DNA of 64,000 nt from an uncultured Syntrophobacterales bacterium (lineage in GTDB: Bacteria; Desulfobacterota; Syntrophia; Syntrophales; UBA5619), in the NCBI GenBank assembly GCA_903928915.1, contig CAIYSL010000085.1:1-64000 (forward strand), given 5' to 3'. Under the pieces are notes generated by a model. It did not search any database. It was not told the DNA's origin and was given only the letters and a program-made list of their open reading frames with translations. The translations under genes and the position numbers were made by a program. Of the stretch, positions 26,890-36,661 are shown piece by piece (within the stretch, counting starts at the first letter, position 1; each line of letters begins with the position of its first letter).

Positions 26890-28230
26890 CTAGCGGGGAG
26901 CGCCCCCTTTCATCCATTCCCCCGCCGCCGACGAGCGCTGCGAGAGGAGCGTGCCCGTCGCTCTGCGCATCACGAGCAGGGCGTACTGGAAATTGTAGGC
27001 GGCCGAAGCCGCTTTCCGCTCCGCCGAAACCAGCAGCGTGTTGGCGTCCATCACGTCGAGGCTGTTGGACAGGCCGTACTCGAACTGCCTGGCCACCGCG
27101 CGGTAATTGTCACGGGCGAAGGCGAGCTGGTCGATGAGGAACCGGAGAACCCCCTTCTGGGTCATCAGGTCCAGGTAGGTAGTGCGGACCTCGATCTCGA
27201 TCGCCTTCTTCAGGTCGTCGTACTGGAGCGCCGTCTGCCGCTGGCGGGCCCTGGCCTCCGCAACCTCCGCCTTCCGCAGGCCGCCTTCGAAGAAGGGAAA
27301 ATTCAAGCTCGCGCCCGCATAAAAGCTGTCGCGGACCATGCTCCCCGTGGCCGGATACTGATCCACTCCCGCGTAGACGCCGGCCAGGGAAAGCGTGGGC
27401 CAGAAGGCCCCTTCGGCATACCGAATCTGGTCCGCTGCGGTCCGCTTCTGCACTTCCATGCTCTTCAGGTCGGGCCGCGCCTCGAAGGCCAGGGTCCGGA
27501 AAAAATCCATCGGGGGGATGTCCCCCTCCTCCAGGGGATCCTCGCGAAGCGACAGCGGCCCCTGGATCCCCACGTTCCTCGCCAGGACCGCCGTCGCCAG
27601 TTCGAGACCGTTCTTAGCCTGGAGCTGATCCGACCTCGCCCCGGAGAGTTCCCCTTCGGCCCGGAGCAGGACGGTCCGCGTCACCTCACCCACCCGGAGA
27701 CGTTTCTCGGCGGCGTCGCGGTACTTCGTCAGCCGCTCCAGGTTCGCATCGGCGATCTCGAGGTTCTTGCGGGCCAGCAGTACGTTGTAGTAGGCAGACG
27801 CGACGAACCGTATGACGTAATCTTCGCGGAACGCCGCGAGGTCATGCAGGCTCCTGTCTACCGACTGACGGGAGATATCCAGCGCCGTCAGCTCCCTCCC
27901 GCTGAGTGAAAGGGTCTCGTCCACCCGGATGCCCCAGGTCGCCCCGGTCTCGGGCTGGATCACGCTTCCGGTGGCGGAGTATTTCTTTCCCGAATACTGG
28001 GTAACGCCGCCCAGGGCGGTGACGCGGGGAAACAGGAACGACCGGGCCTTGTCCGTCCCGAGCTCGGCGATCGCGAGGTTCTCTTCGGCCACCTTCAGCC
28101 GCTCCGACCGGGTCAGGGAAATTCCGATGAGGTCGTCGAGGGAATACTCCTTGCCCTGGGCCGCCGTTACCGGTGCGACCAGAAGCCATACGGCCGTGCA
28201 GGCCGACACCACTCTCCCATATCTGCTCAT
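26890..28230 (-). CDS. TolC-family outer-membrane factor (second copy)
   Basis: 446-aa outer-membrane channel. ATG 28230 is preceded by GAGGAG; signal peptide ends VTAAQGKE. Long paired helices and the repeated TolC motif (AYYNVLLARKNLEIADANLE ; YNFQYALLVMRRATGT) identify the family. It lies between the first TolC gene and the adaptor gene, so the operon carries two different outer-membrane partners for one pump. Confidence 0.93.
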   Translation of the reverse strand: MSRYGRVVSACTAVWLLVAPVTAAQGKEYSLDDLIGISLTRSERLKVAEENLAIAELGTDKARSFLFPRVTALGGVTQYSGKKYSATGSVIQPETGATWGIRVDETLSLSGRELTALDISRQSVDRSLHDLAAFREDYVIRFVASAYYNVLLARKNLEIADANLERLTKYRDAAEKRLRVGEVTRTVLLRAEGELSGARSDQLQAKNGLELATAVLARNVGIQGPLSLREDPLEEGDIPPMDFFRTLAFEARPDLKSMEVQKRTAADQIRYAEGAFWPTLSLAGVYAGVDQYPATGSMVRDSFYAGASLNFPFFEGGLRKAEVAEARARQRQTALQYDDLKKAIEIEVRTTYLDLMTQKGVLRFLIDQLAFARDNYRAVARQFEYGLSNSLDVMDANTLLVSAERKAASAAYNFQYALLVMRRATGTLLSQRSSAAGEWMKGGAPR

Positions 28231-28321
28231 CGGTGCTCCTCGTACCATACCGCCTCGCTCCCCGCCGCCCCCTCCCCTCGCGGTTGGCCCTGACCTGCCA
28301 CCGCCGTACCGGCCTCCGCTA

Positions 28322-29674
28322 TCAGTGCGTCTCGCGCCAGGAGGAACCCGTCGCCCGTTCGAGCCGGGCGAGGTTGATGTTGAAATCGCCCAGGGCGGTG
28401 TTCCGGTCCGCCTTCGCCCTGGTGAGCAGGGTCTGGGCATCGATCACATCGGTTGCCGTCCCCACCTGCTCCCGGTACCGCTCCGAGCTGATGCGGAAGT
28501 TCTCCTCGGCCTGTTCGATCGCCGTCGCCGCCACCTGGATCTGCTTTGCCGCCTCGTGGAGGCGCAGGAAGGCACTCTTCACCTCGAAGACGACCTGATC
28601 CCGGATGTTGGCCAGCAGGTCGGCCGCCTGATTCTCCCTGCTGGTCACCGCAGCGACGCGGTGCCTGGTCTTGCCCCATTCCCAGAAATTCCAGGTAGCC
28701 ACGGCCATCACGTACCAGCTCTCCTGGTCCCTGAACGGGCTTCCCGAAACACCCGGCGTATCGCCGAACTTGGCGTAGTTGCCGACGAGACTGACGCTGG
28801 GGTAGTACTCCCCGCGGGCAGCCTTGACCTGGCTTCCCGCCTGCTCGCGGCGCAGGGCGAAGGCGCGGATCTCGGGCCGGCGCTCCAGGGCGGCAGCGAT
28901 GCAGTCGTCGATGCTCTTTGTGTAGGGGCGATCGGCCATATCATCGACGATCGCCACCGGGGTGTTGATCGGACGACGCAGCAGCGTATTGAACCGCGAA
29001 CGGGCGATCTCAAGGCCGTTATCCGCCCGCAGCAGGAATTGCCGGCCGTTGGCGAGCTCCACCTCCGCGACGAGCAGGTCGTTGCGCGGGATCATCCCGT
29101 GCTCGAAAAAGCTCCGGGCAGTATCCCGGTGTGCCTGCAGCTGCGCCAGCGACTGCAGTGCCACCTCCAGGATCCGCTCCGCCTTCAGCACGGAGAAATA
29201 GGCGGTCCGCACCTCCAGGACCAGGTCCTGGGTCGCCGCGGCCTCGTCGAACCGGGCGATCTCCGTTCCGGTCCGGCTCGCCTCGTAGTTCGCCAGGATC
29301 GTCCCCCCGCTGAACAGCGGCTGGCGCGCCTCCACGATCCAGGTGTAATTGTCCTTGGTCCCCACGGTCAGAGTGGCCGGCGGGATCGCCGGTGGGATCC
29401 CCGGAAAGGCCAGATAGGGGTCCCGGTTGTAGCGGGTGTAGCTGTAGGAGGTGCTGAACCGCGGCAGGAAACCGGTAAAGGCCTCCCGCTGGTGCGCCTC
29501 GGCGCCCCGCACCCCTTCCTGGGAGGCGTGGACAAGGACGCTTCGTTCGAGGGCGCTGTCGATGCTCTCGCGAAGCGACAGGGGCCTGACCGCCTCCGCG
29601 GCAATGAGCGGAGCGGCAGCCGCGAGGCACAGCAGAACCGACAGGCAGGCACAGCGGGTCTTACGGCGCGTCAT
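28322..29674 (-). CDS. TolC-family outer-membrane factor (first copy)
   Basis: 450-aa outer-membrane channel with signal peptide (CLSVLLCLAAAAPLIAAEA) and the usual two helical hairpins (AYFSVLKAERILEVALQSL ; DFNINLARLERATGSSW). ATG 29674 overlaps the tetR stop as ATGA. It is clearly not a simple duplicate of the neighbouring TolC: leaders and inner segments differ. With the adaptor and RND genes it forms one transcript under the TetR repressor. Confidence 0.94.
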   Translation of the reverse strand: MTRRKTRCACLSVLLCLAAAAPLIAAEAVRPLSLRESIDSALERSVLVHASQEGVRGAEAHQREAFTGFLPRFSTSYSYTRYNRDPYLAFPGIPPAIPPATLTVGTKDNYTWIVEARQPLFSGGTILANYEASRTGTEIARFDEAAATQDLVLEVRTAYFSVLKAERILEVALQSLAQLQAHRDTARSFFEHGMIPRNDLLVAEVELANGRQFLLRADNGLEIARSRFNTLLRRPINTPVAIVDDMADRPYTKSIDDCIAAALERRPEIRAFALRREQAGSQVKAARGEYYPSVSLVGNYAKFGDTPGVSGSPFRDQESWYVMAVATWNFWEWGKTRHRVAAVTSRENQAADLLANIRDQVVFEVKSAFLRLHEAAKQIQVAATAIEQAEENFRISSERYREQVGTATDVIDAQTLLTRAKADRNTALGDFNINLARLERATGSSWRETH

Positions 29675-30282
29675 CTTCTCACCCCCTCTAGAAAGATCGC
29701 GAGGGCGGACGACGTCTTTCGCCTCAACGATTCCGTTTCCGCCAGGGCGATCCATTGCGATGCGTAGGAGTTGACGATCCCGGTCAGCGCGGTGGCCATC
29801 GTCGTCGGGTCCATCTCCCGGAGGACACCCGCGCGGATCCCCGTGCGCAACACCTCGGCGATGAATGCCACGTGGCGGGCATAGTCCCTCCTGATCCCGG
29901 CGCGCAGCTCCGCGCTCCCCTCGGAGAGCGACAGATAATCGCCCCGCACGAAGATGCCGCAGAATTCGGCGTTCTCCTCCACGAACCGGAATTGGGAATC
30001 GACGAGCTGTTCGATCTTCCCGACGATGTCGGACGCTCCCCCGACGGCCGCCCGGATAGCCGCGTACATGGCGGTCAGTTTCTCCGTGAGCAGTGCGCTG
30101 TACAGCTGCTCTTTGCCCGCGAAGAACTGGTACAGGGTGCCGATGGCGAACCCCGAAGAGGCGGCGATCTCCGCGACGGTGGCGTTGTGGAATCCCTTGG
30201 CGGCGAAGATCTTCACTGCCGCATCCAGGATGTCCGCCCGCCGCAGATTGAACTCCCGCTCCTTGCGTCTTGCCTTTTCCAT
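29671..30282 (-). CDS. TetR-family transcriptional repressor
   Basis: 203-aa regulator; N-terminal helix-turn-helix ADILDAAVKIFAAKGFHNATVAEIAASSGFAIGTLYQFF, followed by a ligand-binding helical domain with no motif specific enough to name the ligand. Start ATG 30282 or the adjacent GTG 30285. It is the first gene of the tolC-tolC-MFP-RND operon and has a long dyad 16 bp upstream of its start, so it very likely represses its own operon. Confidence 0.93.
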   Translation of the reverse strand: MEKARRKEREFNLRRADILDAAVKIFAAKGFHNATVAEIAASSGFAIGTLYQFFAGKEQLYSALLTEKLTAMYAAIRAAVGGASDIVGKIEQLVDSQFRFVEENAEFCGIFVRGDYLSLSEGSAELRAGIRRDYARHVAFIAEVLRTGIRAGVLREMDPTTMATALTGIVNSYASQWIALAETESLRRKTSSALAIFLEGVRR

Positions 30283-30300
30283 CACGAACCGGAGACGATA

Positions 30301-30341
30301 AAGGTGAATTGCCGTTCAAAATATGAACGGCGCCTCACCTT
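30301..30341. promoter_or_regulatory. 41-bp operator-like dyad upstream of tetR
   Basis: Left half AAGGTGA-ATT-GCCGTTCA, spacer AAATA, right half TGAACGGC-GCC-TCACCTT. The outer 7 bp and inner 8 bp of each arm are perfectly inverted; only the three bases between them differ. Position right before tetR fits an autoregulatory TetR operator. A minus-strand TTGACA lies at 30360-30365 but no -10 at correct spacing was found. Confidence 0.7.
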
Positions 30342-30447
30342 GCGGGGAAAAACCCCGTTTGTCAAGCGAAATAAATCGCTGCGTCACGCTACGCCCCGCC
30401 GGCCTGAAGAAGCCGCGACTGTCCCCGGAGGACCTGCGCTGCGGCGA

Positions 30448-31452
30448 TCAGGTCCGGTAGGGAACCGGGGAGGCAAACAGCTCCCGGAGCCGGCCCATAT
30501 CCCGCGTCAGGCTCAGGGCCAGGATCAGCTTGACCCGCGCCTTCGGACCGCTCAGCCCCGGGGCGGGGATCGCTCCCCGCTCCCGCAGATACTTCTCGCT
30601 TCCCACGAAGGCGTAGACGTCTTCCGTCACGAGGCTCTCATAACAGCGGCTGGTGAGGATCACCGGCTTGTCCGCCGCGACGATGTTGCCGATTGCGTGG
30701 GCCACCTCGACGGAGACATGTCCCACCCCCGCAGCCTCCACTACCACTCCGTCGGCCGCCGAACCCCGGGCAGCGTCGAGAAGGAGGGTACTCATCCCCA
30801 GACAGAACTTGATGAGCTCTACCTGGGCCGAGATCGCCTGCGTGGGGATCGATTCCCTGAGCCCTCCGGCAGGCCGGACAAACCGGACGCTGCGGCCGTA
30901 GGTCAGGCCGACCGGCCCGAACAGGGGGCTGCGGAAGGCGTTGAGCTGGGTGGCAGTGGTCTTGGTGACCTCCCGGGCCAGATGGATCTCGTTGTTGAAC
31001 ACCACCAGGACCCCCTTGCCGCGGGCCGCCTCGTCCGCAGCCGTGAGGACGGCGTTCAGGATGTTGGCCGGTCCGTCGGCGCTGATCATGGCGCTCGTCC
31101 GCATGGCCCCGGTCACGACGACCGGCCGGTCGCCGCCGAGCAGGAGGTCCAACTCGTAGGCGGTCTCCTCGAGCGTGTCGGTCCCGTGGGTGACGACCAC
31201 GCCGTCCGCCTCGTCCCGGTCAAAGATCCCCGCGATCACCCTCCCCAGTTCCAGGACCTCCTCGATCCGGATGTGGGGCCCCGGTTTGTTGCAGAAGTTG
31301 AGCACCTCCACGCTGGCGATCTCCCGCAGGTCGGGTATGCCCAGCATCAGGTCCTCGCCGCTGAGGAGCGGCACGGCGCCGCCCGTCTGCGGGTCCACCC
31401 CCATGGCGATCGTACCGCCGGTAAAGATGACCGTAACCCGTTTTGCCGCCAT
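30448..31452 (-). CDS. L-asparaginase
   Basis: Hydrolyses asparagine to aspartate and ammonia. 334 aa, no signal peptide, so a cytoplasmic type. Catalytic motifs: FTGGTIAMGVD (Thr near residue 12) and VVTHGTDTLEETAYELDLLL (Thr-Asp pair, about residue 90), and the Lys region of the active site (SAMISADGPANIL). ATG 31452 follows CAGGAGGTGACAGGCA. It is divergent from the formate dehydrogenase operon, which starts 150 bp away. Confidence 0.94.
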   Translation of the reverse strand: MAAKRVTVIFTGGTIAMGVDPQTGGAVPLLSGEDLMLGIPDLREIASVEVLNFCNKPGPHIRIEEVLELGRVIAGIFDRDEADGVVVTHGTDTLEETAYELDLLLGGDRPVVVTGAMRTSAMISADGPANILNAVLTAADEAARGKGVLVVFNNEIHLAREVTKTTATQLNAFRSPLFGPVGLTYGRSVRFVRPAGGLRESIPTQAISAQVELIKFCLGMSTLLLDAARGSAADGVVVEAAGVGHVSVEVAHAIGNIVAADKPVILTSRCYESLVTEDVYAFVGSEKYLRERGAIPAPGLSGPKARVKLILALSLTRDMGRLRELFASPVPYRT

Positions 31453-31602
31453 TGCCTGTCACCTCCTGGCAAAGGAGTCTAACGGCGACAACGACGGCTG
31501 TCAATGCATTTGACCCGTAATATGTATTGACAGGCCCCGCCGTATTCCTGTATTTAACCTACGGCAGAAGTTCTCAGTCCGAGGTCATGTACAGGAGCAG
31601 GT

Positions 31603-32073
31603 ATGAGTTTTTCCTTAGCGAGCCACCTTCAGGAGCTGGACGACCTGATCGACCGGGAGAAGGCCAGGGGCGGTGCATTGATCCCGGTGCTGCACCAGGC
31701 CCAGGAGCTCTACGGCTATCTCCCCCGCGAGCTCCAGGATTACATCGCCGACAGACTCGACCTCCCCCAGAGCACCGTGTACGGGGTGGTGACCTTCTAC
31801 GCCTTTTTCACCACCAGGCCCCGCGGCCGCCATCGCGTCGGCGTCTGTCTGGGGACTGCCTGCTACGTGCGGGGAAACACCAAGAACCTGGAACGGTTGA
31901 GCCAGGAATTGGGAGTCTGCCCTGGCGAGAGCACGCCGGATTGGCGCTACAGCCTGGAGGTCTGCCGCTGCATCGGCCTGTGCAGCCAGGCCCCGGCGAT
32001 CATGATCGACAAATCGGTCCATTCCAAGGTTCAACCGGACCAGGTGGCGGAAATTCTATCTCAGTACGAATAA
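31603..32073 (+). CDS. NuoE-like [2Fe-2S] subunit of NAD-linked formate dehydrogenase
   Basis: 156-aa thioredoxin-fold ferredoxin. The four Cys ligands are in VCLGTACYVRG and VCRCIGLCSQAP. It passes electrons between the NuoF-like flavin subunit and the Fe-S chain of FdhA, as in HymA/HndA of anaerobes. GTATG start with CAGGAGCAG six nt upstream. First gene of the fdh operon; the next gene begins 145 bp downstream. Confidence 0.9.
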   Translation: MSFSLASHLQELDDLIDREKARGGALIPVLHQAQELYGYLPRELQDYIADRLDLPQSTVYGVVTFYAFFTTRPRGRHRVGVCLGTACYVRGNTKNLERLSQELGVCPGESTPDWRYSLEVCRCIGLCSQAPAIMIDKSVHSKVQPDQVAEILSQYE

Positions 32074-32217
32074 CTGCATGCCCTTCCCCGGCACCCTTCT
32101 TCCTCCTCCGCATGCAGGAGAGCAGCAACCAATCCGCACAGCATCGAACGCCGCAGGTCGGAGCAGCACGCTGACCGCTGGGTGATGATTTGGATATGAC
32201 AGGGAAGAGGTAATGCC

Positions 32218-33858
32218 ATGACCAGAGAGGAACTCGAACGTATCCGCGCCGAGGCGAAGCAGGCCCTGGAGGCGCGCGATATGACGACGCTGCCCGAGGG
32301 CGAACTGAAGCCTCCCCGGCCCGGGGAGGTCAGGGTCGTGCTCAGGAACTGCGGCCAGATCGATCCGACGCGGATCGAAGACTACATCGCCCGGGACGGC
32401 TACTTCGCCCTGGCTAAGGCCCTGGGCATGAGTCCGGAGCAGGTGATCGACGAGGTCAAGCGCTCCGGCCTGCGCGGCCGGGGCGGCGCGGGATTCCCCG
32501 CGGCCCAGAAGTGGCTCTTCGCCCGCCAGGCAGTCGCCGCCCGGCCCGCACCCGCCGATGGCAGCCCCCCCGCCTACCTGATCTGCAACGGCGACGAAGG
32601 CGACCCCGGCGCATTCATGGACCGCGCCGTCCTGGAGGGGGACCCCCATTCCGTGCTCGAAGGCATGACGATCGCCGCCTACGCCATGGGCGCGACCCAG
32701 GGATACCTCTATGTGCGCGCCGAATACCCCGTGGCGGTGGACCATCTCCAGAAGGCCATTCCCCAGGCCCGCAAGCTCGGCCTCCTGGGCAAGGACATCT
32801 TCGGTGCGGGGTTTGACTTCGACGTGGACATCCGGATCGGCGCCGGGGCCTTTGTCTGCGGTGAGGAAACCGCCCTGATCGACAGCATCGAAGGCCGCCG
32901 CGGCGAGCCGCGTCCCCGGCCGCCCTTCCCGGCGGTTTCGGGCCTCTGGGGAAAGCCCACCTCGGTGAACAACGTGGAGACCCTGGCCAACGTCCCGCAG
33001 ATCATCCTGAAGGGGGCCGAGTGGTTCGCCGCCATGGGCACTGAGAAGAGCAAGGGGACCAAGACCTTCGCCATCGCCGGCAAGGTGAAGAACACGGGGC
33101 TGATCGAAGTCCCGATGGGCATCACCATGCGCGAGATCATCTACGACATCGGCGGCGGCATCCTCGACAAGAAGAAGTTCAAGGCCGCCCAGACCGGCGG
33201 GCCGCTGGGAGGATGCCTGCCCGAGCAGTACCTGGACACCCCCATCGACTTCGAAAGCCTCGCCGCTGCCGGCTCGCTGATGGGCTCCGGCGGGCTGATC
33301 GTCCTGGACGAAAACGACTGCATGGTGGACGTGGCCCGCTTCTTCATGGATTTCACCCAGGACGAGTCCTGCGGCAAATGTCCGCCCTGCTCGCTGGGGA
33401 CCAAGCGGCTGCTGGAGATCCTGACTCGCATGACCCGGGCCGAGGGTACCCCGGAGGACCTGCTGACCCTCGAATACCTTACCCAGAACATCGCCACCAC
33501 GGCCCTGTGCGCCCTGGGTCAGGGGAGCGTGAACCCGGTGGTGACCACGCTGCGCCACTTCCGGGACGAATACGAGGCCCACATCCGCGACAAGTTCTGC
33601 CCGGCCGGCGTCTGCAAGGGGATGTTCCACTACGAGATCCTTGCCGAGTGCTGCACCGGCTGCGGCGTGTGCCGCAAGAAATGTCCGGAGGGGGTGATCA
33701 GGGGCGAGAAGAAGGCGCCCCACGAGATCGACCAGCCCAACTGCATCGTCTGCGGCGATTGCTACAAGGCGTGCAAGTTCGCGGCCATCGCCATCCGGCC
33801 CGGCCCGACGGAGAAGTCGCGGCGCGCGGCGCACAAGACAGAGACACCGCAAGGATAG
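32218..33858 (+). CDS. NuoF-like FMN/NAD(H)-binding subunit of formate dehydrogenase (HymB type)
   Basis: 546 aa. FMN/NADH core ([29 protein letters not shown]), the [4Fe-4S] site [15 protein letters not shown], and a C-terminal pair of ferredoxin [4Fe-4S] motifs ([14 protein letters not shown] and [13 protein letters not shown]). It lacks most of the N-terminal thioredoxin [2Fe-2S] domain of longer HymB proteins. Electrons move between NAD(H) and the FdhA Fe-S chain; the two extra clusters would also permit a ferredoxin. The 32073-32218 gap holds no gene. Confidence 0.93.
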   Translation: MTREELERIRAEAKQALEARDMTTLPEGELKPPRPGEVRVVLRNCGQIDPTRIEDYIARDGYFALAKALGMSPEQVIDEVKRSGLRGRGGAGFPAAQKWLFARQAVAARPAPADGSPPAYLICNGDEGDPGAFMDRAVLEGDPHSVLEGMTIAAYAMGATQGYLYVRAEYPVAVDHLQKAIPQARKLGLLGKDIFGAGFDFDVDIRIGAGAFVCGEETALIDSIEGRRGEPRPRPPFPAVSGLWGKPTSVNNVETLANVPQIILKGAEWFAAMGTEKSKGTKTFAIAGKVKNTGLIEVPMGITMREIIYDIGGGILDKKKFKAAQTGGPLGGCLPEQYLDTPIDFESLAAAGSLMGSGGLIVLDENDCMVDVARFFMDFTQDESCGKCPPCSLGTKRLLEILTRMTRAEGTPEDLLTLEYLTQNIATTALCALGQGSVNPVVTTLRHFRDEYEAHIRDKFCPAGVCKGMFHYEILAECCTGCGVCRKKCPEGVIRGEKKAPHEIDQPNCIVCGDCYKACKFAAIAIRPGPTEKSRRAAHKTETPQG

Positions 33859-33884
33859 CGGCACCGATTCAGGAGACCCGACAT

Positions 33885-36620
33885 ATGGCCCAATTGACGA
33901 TAAACGGAAAGAAGATCCAGACCCCCGGCGGCACCATCCTCGCGGTAGCCCGGGAGCACGGCATCCGCATCCCCACCCTCTGCCACCATCCGGCGCTCGG
34001 CCCGAAGGGGGCCTGCCGCCTCTGCCTGGTGGAGGTCAAGGGATCAAGGGTGCTGCAGCCCGCCTGCACATTCCCCGTATCCGAAGGGATGGAGGTGCAG
34101 ACCGACACCCCCAAGATCCGGACGGCCCGGAAGTTCGTCCTGGAGCTGCTCCTGTCGGACCATCCCCAGGACTGCATGACCTGCGAGATGTGCGGCGCCT
34201 GCGAGCTGCAGGACCTGATGTACGAGTACGGCGTCAAGGAGACCCCCTTCCGGGGCGAGCGGCACGCATATCCGGCGGATGACCGCGACCCCTTCATCCT
34301 GCGGGACATGGAGAAGTGCATCCGCTGCCGCCGCTGTATCCGGGCCTGCGACGAGCTCCAGTCGGTCAACGCCATCAGCATGATCAACCGCGGGTTCCGC
34401 GCCAAGGTGGCCACCTCCTTCGACACCCCGCTGCAGGAGAGCAACTGCGTTTTCTGCGGCCAGTGCATCTCCGTCTGCCCCACCGGCGCCCTGACCGAGA
34501 TCGACAGCCGGGGTGCGGGCCGTACCTGGCAGACGCAGAAGGTCACCACCACCTGCCCCTACTGCGGGGTGGGCTGTAATTTCGACCTGCACGTGCGCGA
34601 CGGCAAGGTGGTTAAGGTCACCTCCCGCTGGGACAGCCCGGTCAACCGAGGAGTCCTCTGCGTCAAGGGGAGGTTCGGATGGCAGTTCCTCCACAGCCCC
34701 GACCGCCTGACCGTGCCGCTGATGAAGGCCGAGCTGTGGAAGAAGCGCACAGGCACCGACGGCACCCCCTCCCCGTACGCCGGGTTCGTCGAGGCCGACT
34801 GGGAAGCCGCCCTCGACGCGGTCAGCGATGGGCTTGCCGCCGCCAAGGCGCAGGCAGGCCCGGACGCCGTCGCGGTCCTGGCCTCGGCCAAGTGCACCAA
34901 CGAGGAGAACTACCTGATCCAGAAGCTGGCGCGCAGGGAGATCGGCACCAACAACGTCGATCACTGCGCCCGGCTCTGACACGCCCCCACCGTGTCCGGT
35001 CTGGGCACGTCGTTCGGCAGCGGGGCGATGACCAACAGCATCGCGGACCTGGCCAAGGCAGAGGCGTTCTTCGTCATCGGTTCGAACACTACGGAGCAAC
35101 ACCCCGTGATCGGGGCAGCCGTCAAGCGCGCCGTACGCGCCGGGGCCGGTCTGATCGTTGCCGACCCCCGGCGGATCGAGCTGGCGCGGATGGCCTCGGT
35201 CCACCTCCGACAGCGGCCCGGCTCGGACATCGCGCTGATCAACGCCCTCTGCAACGTCATCATCGCCGAGGATCTGTACGATACTGCCTTCGTGGCCGAG
35301 CGCACCGAAGGGTTCGAACAGTTGAAGGCCGCGGTGGAGAAGTACACCCCGGCCTTTGCCGCCGAGATCACCGGCGTCCCGGCGGAAGAGATCCGGAAGG
35401 CGGCCCGGCGCTATGCGGCCGCCAGGCCGGCGGCGATCCTCTATTCGATGGGGATCACCCAGCATGCCAGCGGCAACGCCGCGGTCATGGCCATCGCCAA
35501 CCTGGCCATGCTCTGCGGGAATCTCGGCGTGGAGGGGGGCGGCGTGAACCCCCTGCGCGGCCAGAACAACGTCCAGGGCTCCTGCGACATGGGCGCCCTG
35601 CCCGACGTCCTGCCCGGCTACCAGAAGGTGGCCGACCCGGCGGCACGGGCCAAGGTGGAGAAGGCCTGGGGCGCGTCGATCTCCGACAGGCCGGGACTGA
35701 CCGTGGTGGAGATGATGAACGCGGCCCACGCCGGCGATCTCAAGGCCATGTACATCCTGGGCGAGAACCCGCTGGTGACCGACCCGGACCTCCGCCACGT
35801 GCAGGAGGCCCTGGAGAAGCTCGACTTCCTCGCGGTCCAGGACATCTTCTTCACCGAGACCGCCGCGCTGGCCGACGTGGTCCTGCCCGGCGCCGCCTTT
35901 GCCGAGAAGGACGGCACCTTCACCAACACCGAGCGCCGCGTCCAGCTCGTGCGCAAAGCCATAGACCCGCCGGGCAAGGCGCGGCCCGACTGGCAGATCA
36001 TCGCCGCGATCGCCCGACGGCTTTCGGCGGACAAGGCGCTCTGGGACTACCCCTCGCCCGCCGCGATCCTGGCCGAGGCCGCGGCGATCACGCCCCAGTA
36101 CGCCGGCATCAGCCACAGCCGGCTCGAACGCGGCGGGCTCCAGTGGCCCTGCCCGTCGCCGGACCATCCCGGCACCAGGATCCTGCACGTGGGAAAATTC
36201 AGCCGTGGGCTCGGGAAGTTTTCCGCCGGAGCGTACATCCCGCCGGCCGAGGAGCCCGACGCCGAGTACCCGCTGATCCTGACCACAGGCCGCCGTCTGC
36301 AGCACTACCACTCCGGCTCCATGACCCACCGCGTGGCGGGGCTCAACAGGCTCCTCGCCGAGGAGCGGATGGAGATCAACCCCGACGACGCCGACGCCCT
36401 GGGGCTGGCGGATGGCGACACGGCGCTCATCGCCTCACGGCGCGGTCGGGTGCAGGCACGGGTGCAGCGGACCGACCGCATCAAACCGGGGGTGGTGTTC
36501 ATGACCTTTCACTTCCCGGAGACGGCGGTGAACCTGCTGACCGTCTCCGCGCTCGACCCGGTAGCCAAGATCCCGGAGTTCAAGGTGGCCGCCGTAAAGG
36601 TGACGCGGCTCGCCCCCTGA
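33885..36620 (+). CDS. fdhA: Formate dehydrogenase catalytic subunit, selenocysteine-containing
   Basis: 911-aa protein read through an in-frame TGA at 34977-34979 (residue 365). Order: plant-type [2Fe-2S] domain (residues 1-75), NuoG-type Fe-S binding (CxxCGxC..., [12 protein letters not shown]), two [4Fe-4S] ferredoxin motifs ([29 protein letters not shown]), then the molybdopterin oxidoreductase domain with [14 protein letters not shown], Sec in VDHCARLUHAPTV, and the MoCo dinucleotide domain ([18 protein letters not shown]). The Sec at the metal ligand site, its SECIS hairpin and unbroken homology on both sides show the TGA is decoded, not a stop. It oxidises formate or reduces CO2. ATG 33885 follows AGGAG. 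Confidence 0.96.
34977..35009 (+). promoter_or_regulatory. Bacterial SECIS element for UGA readthrough
   Basis: TGA codon (34977-34979), 11 nt, then the upper stem CGTGTCC/GGGCACG (34991-34997, 35003-35009; one G-U pair) with apical loop GGTCT. The 11-nt distance and GGUCU loop agree with the E. coli fdhF-type SECIS that binds SelB. The organism should therefore carry selA, selB, selC and selD elsewhere. Confidence 0.85.
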
Positions 36621-36661
36621 GCGACGGCGTTGCCTGACTTCCGACCGCGCAGGAGGAACGC

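Noticed and set aside
31527-31556. Promoter TTGACA with GTATTT/TATTTA before the fdh operon
   Set aside because: The -35 is perfect but no adequate -10 occurs at 16-18 bp; not listed as a feature.
33885-34979. FdhA as two genes or a pseudogene at 34979
   Set aside because: The TGA lies at the Sec position, has a SECIS hairpin and both parts align to one formate dehydrogenase.
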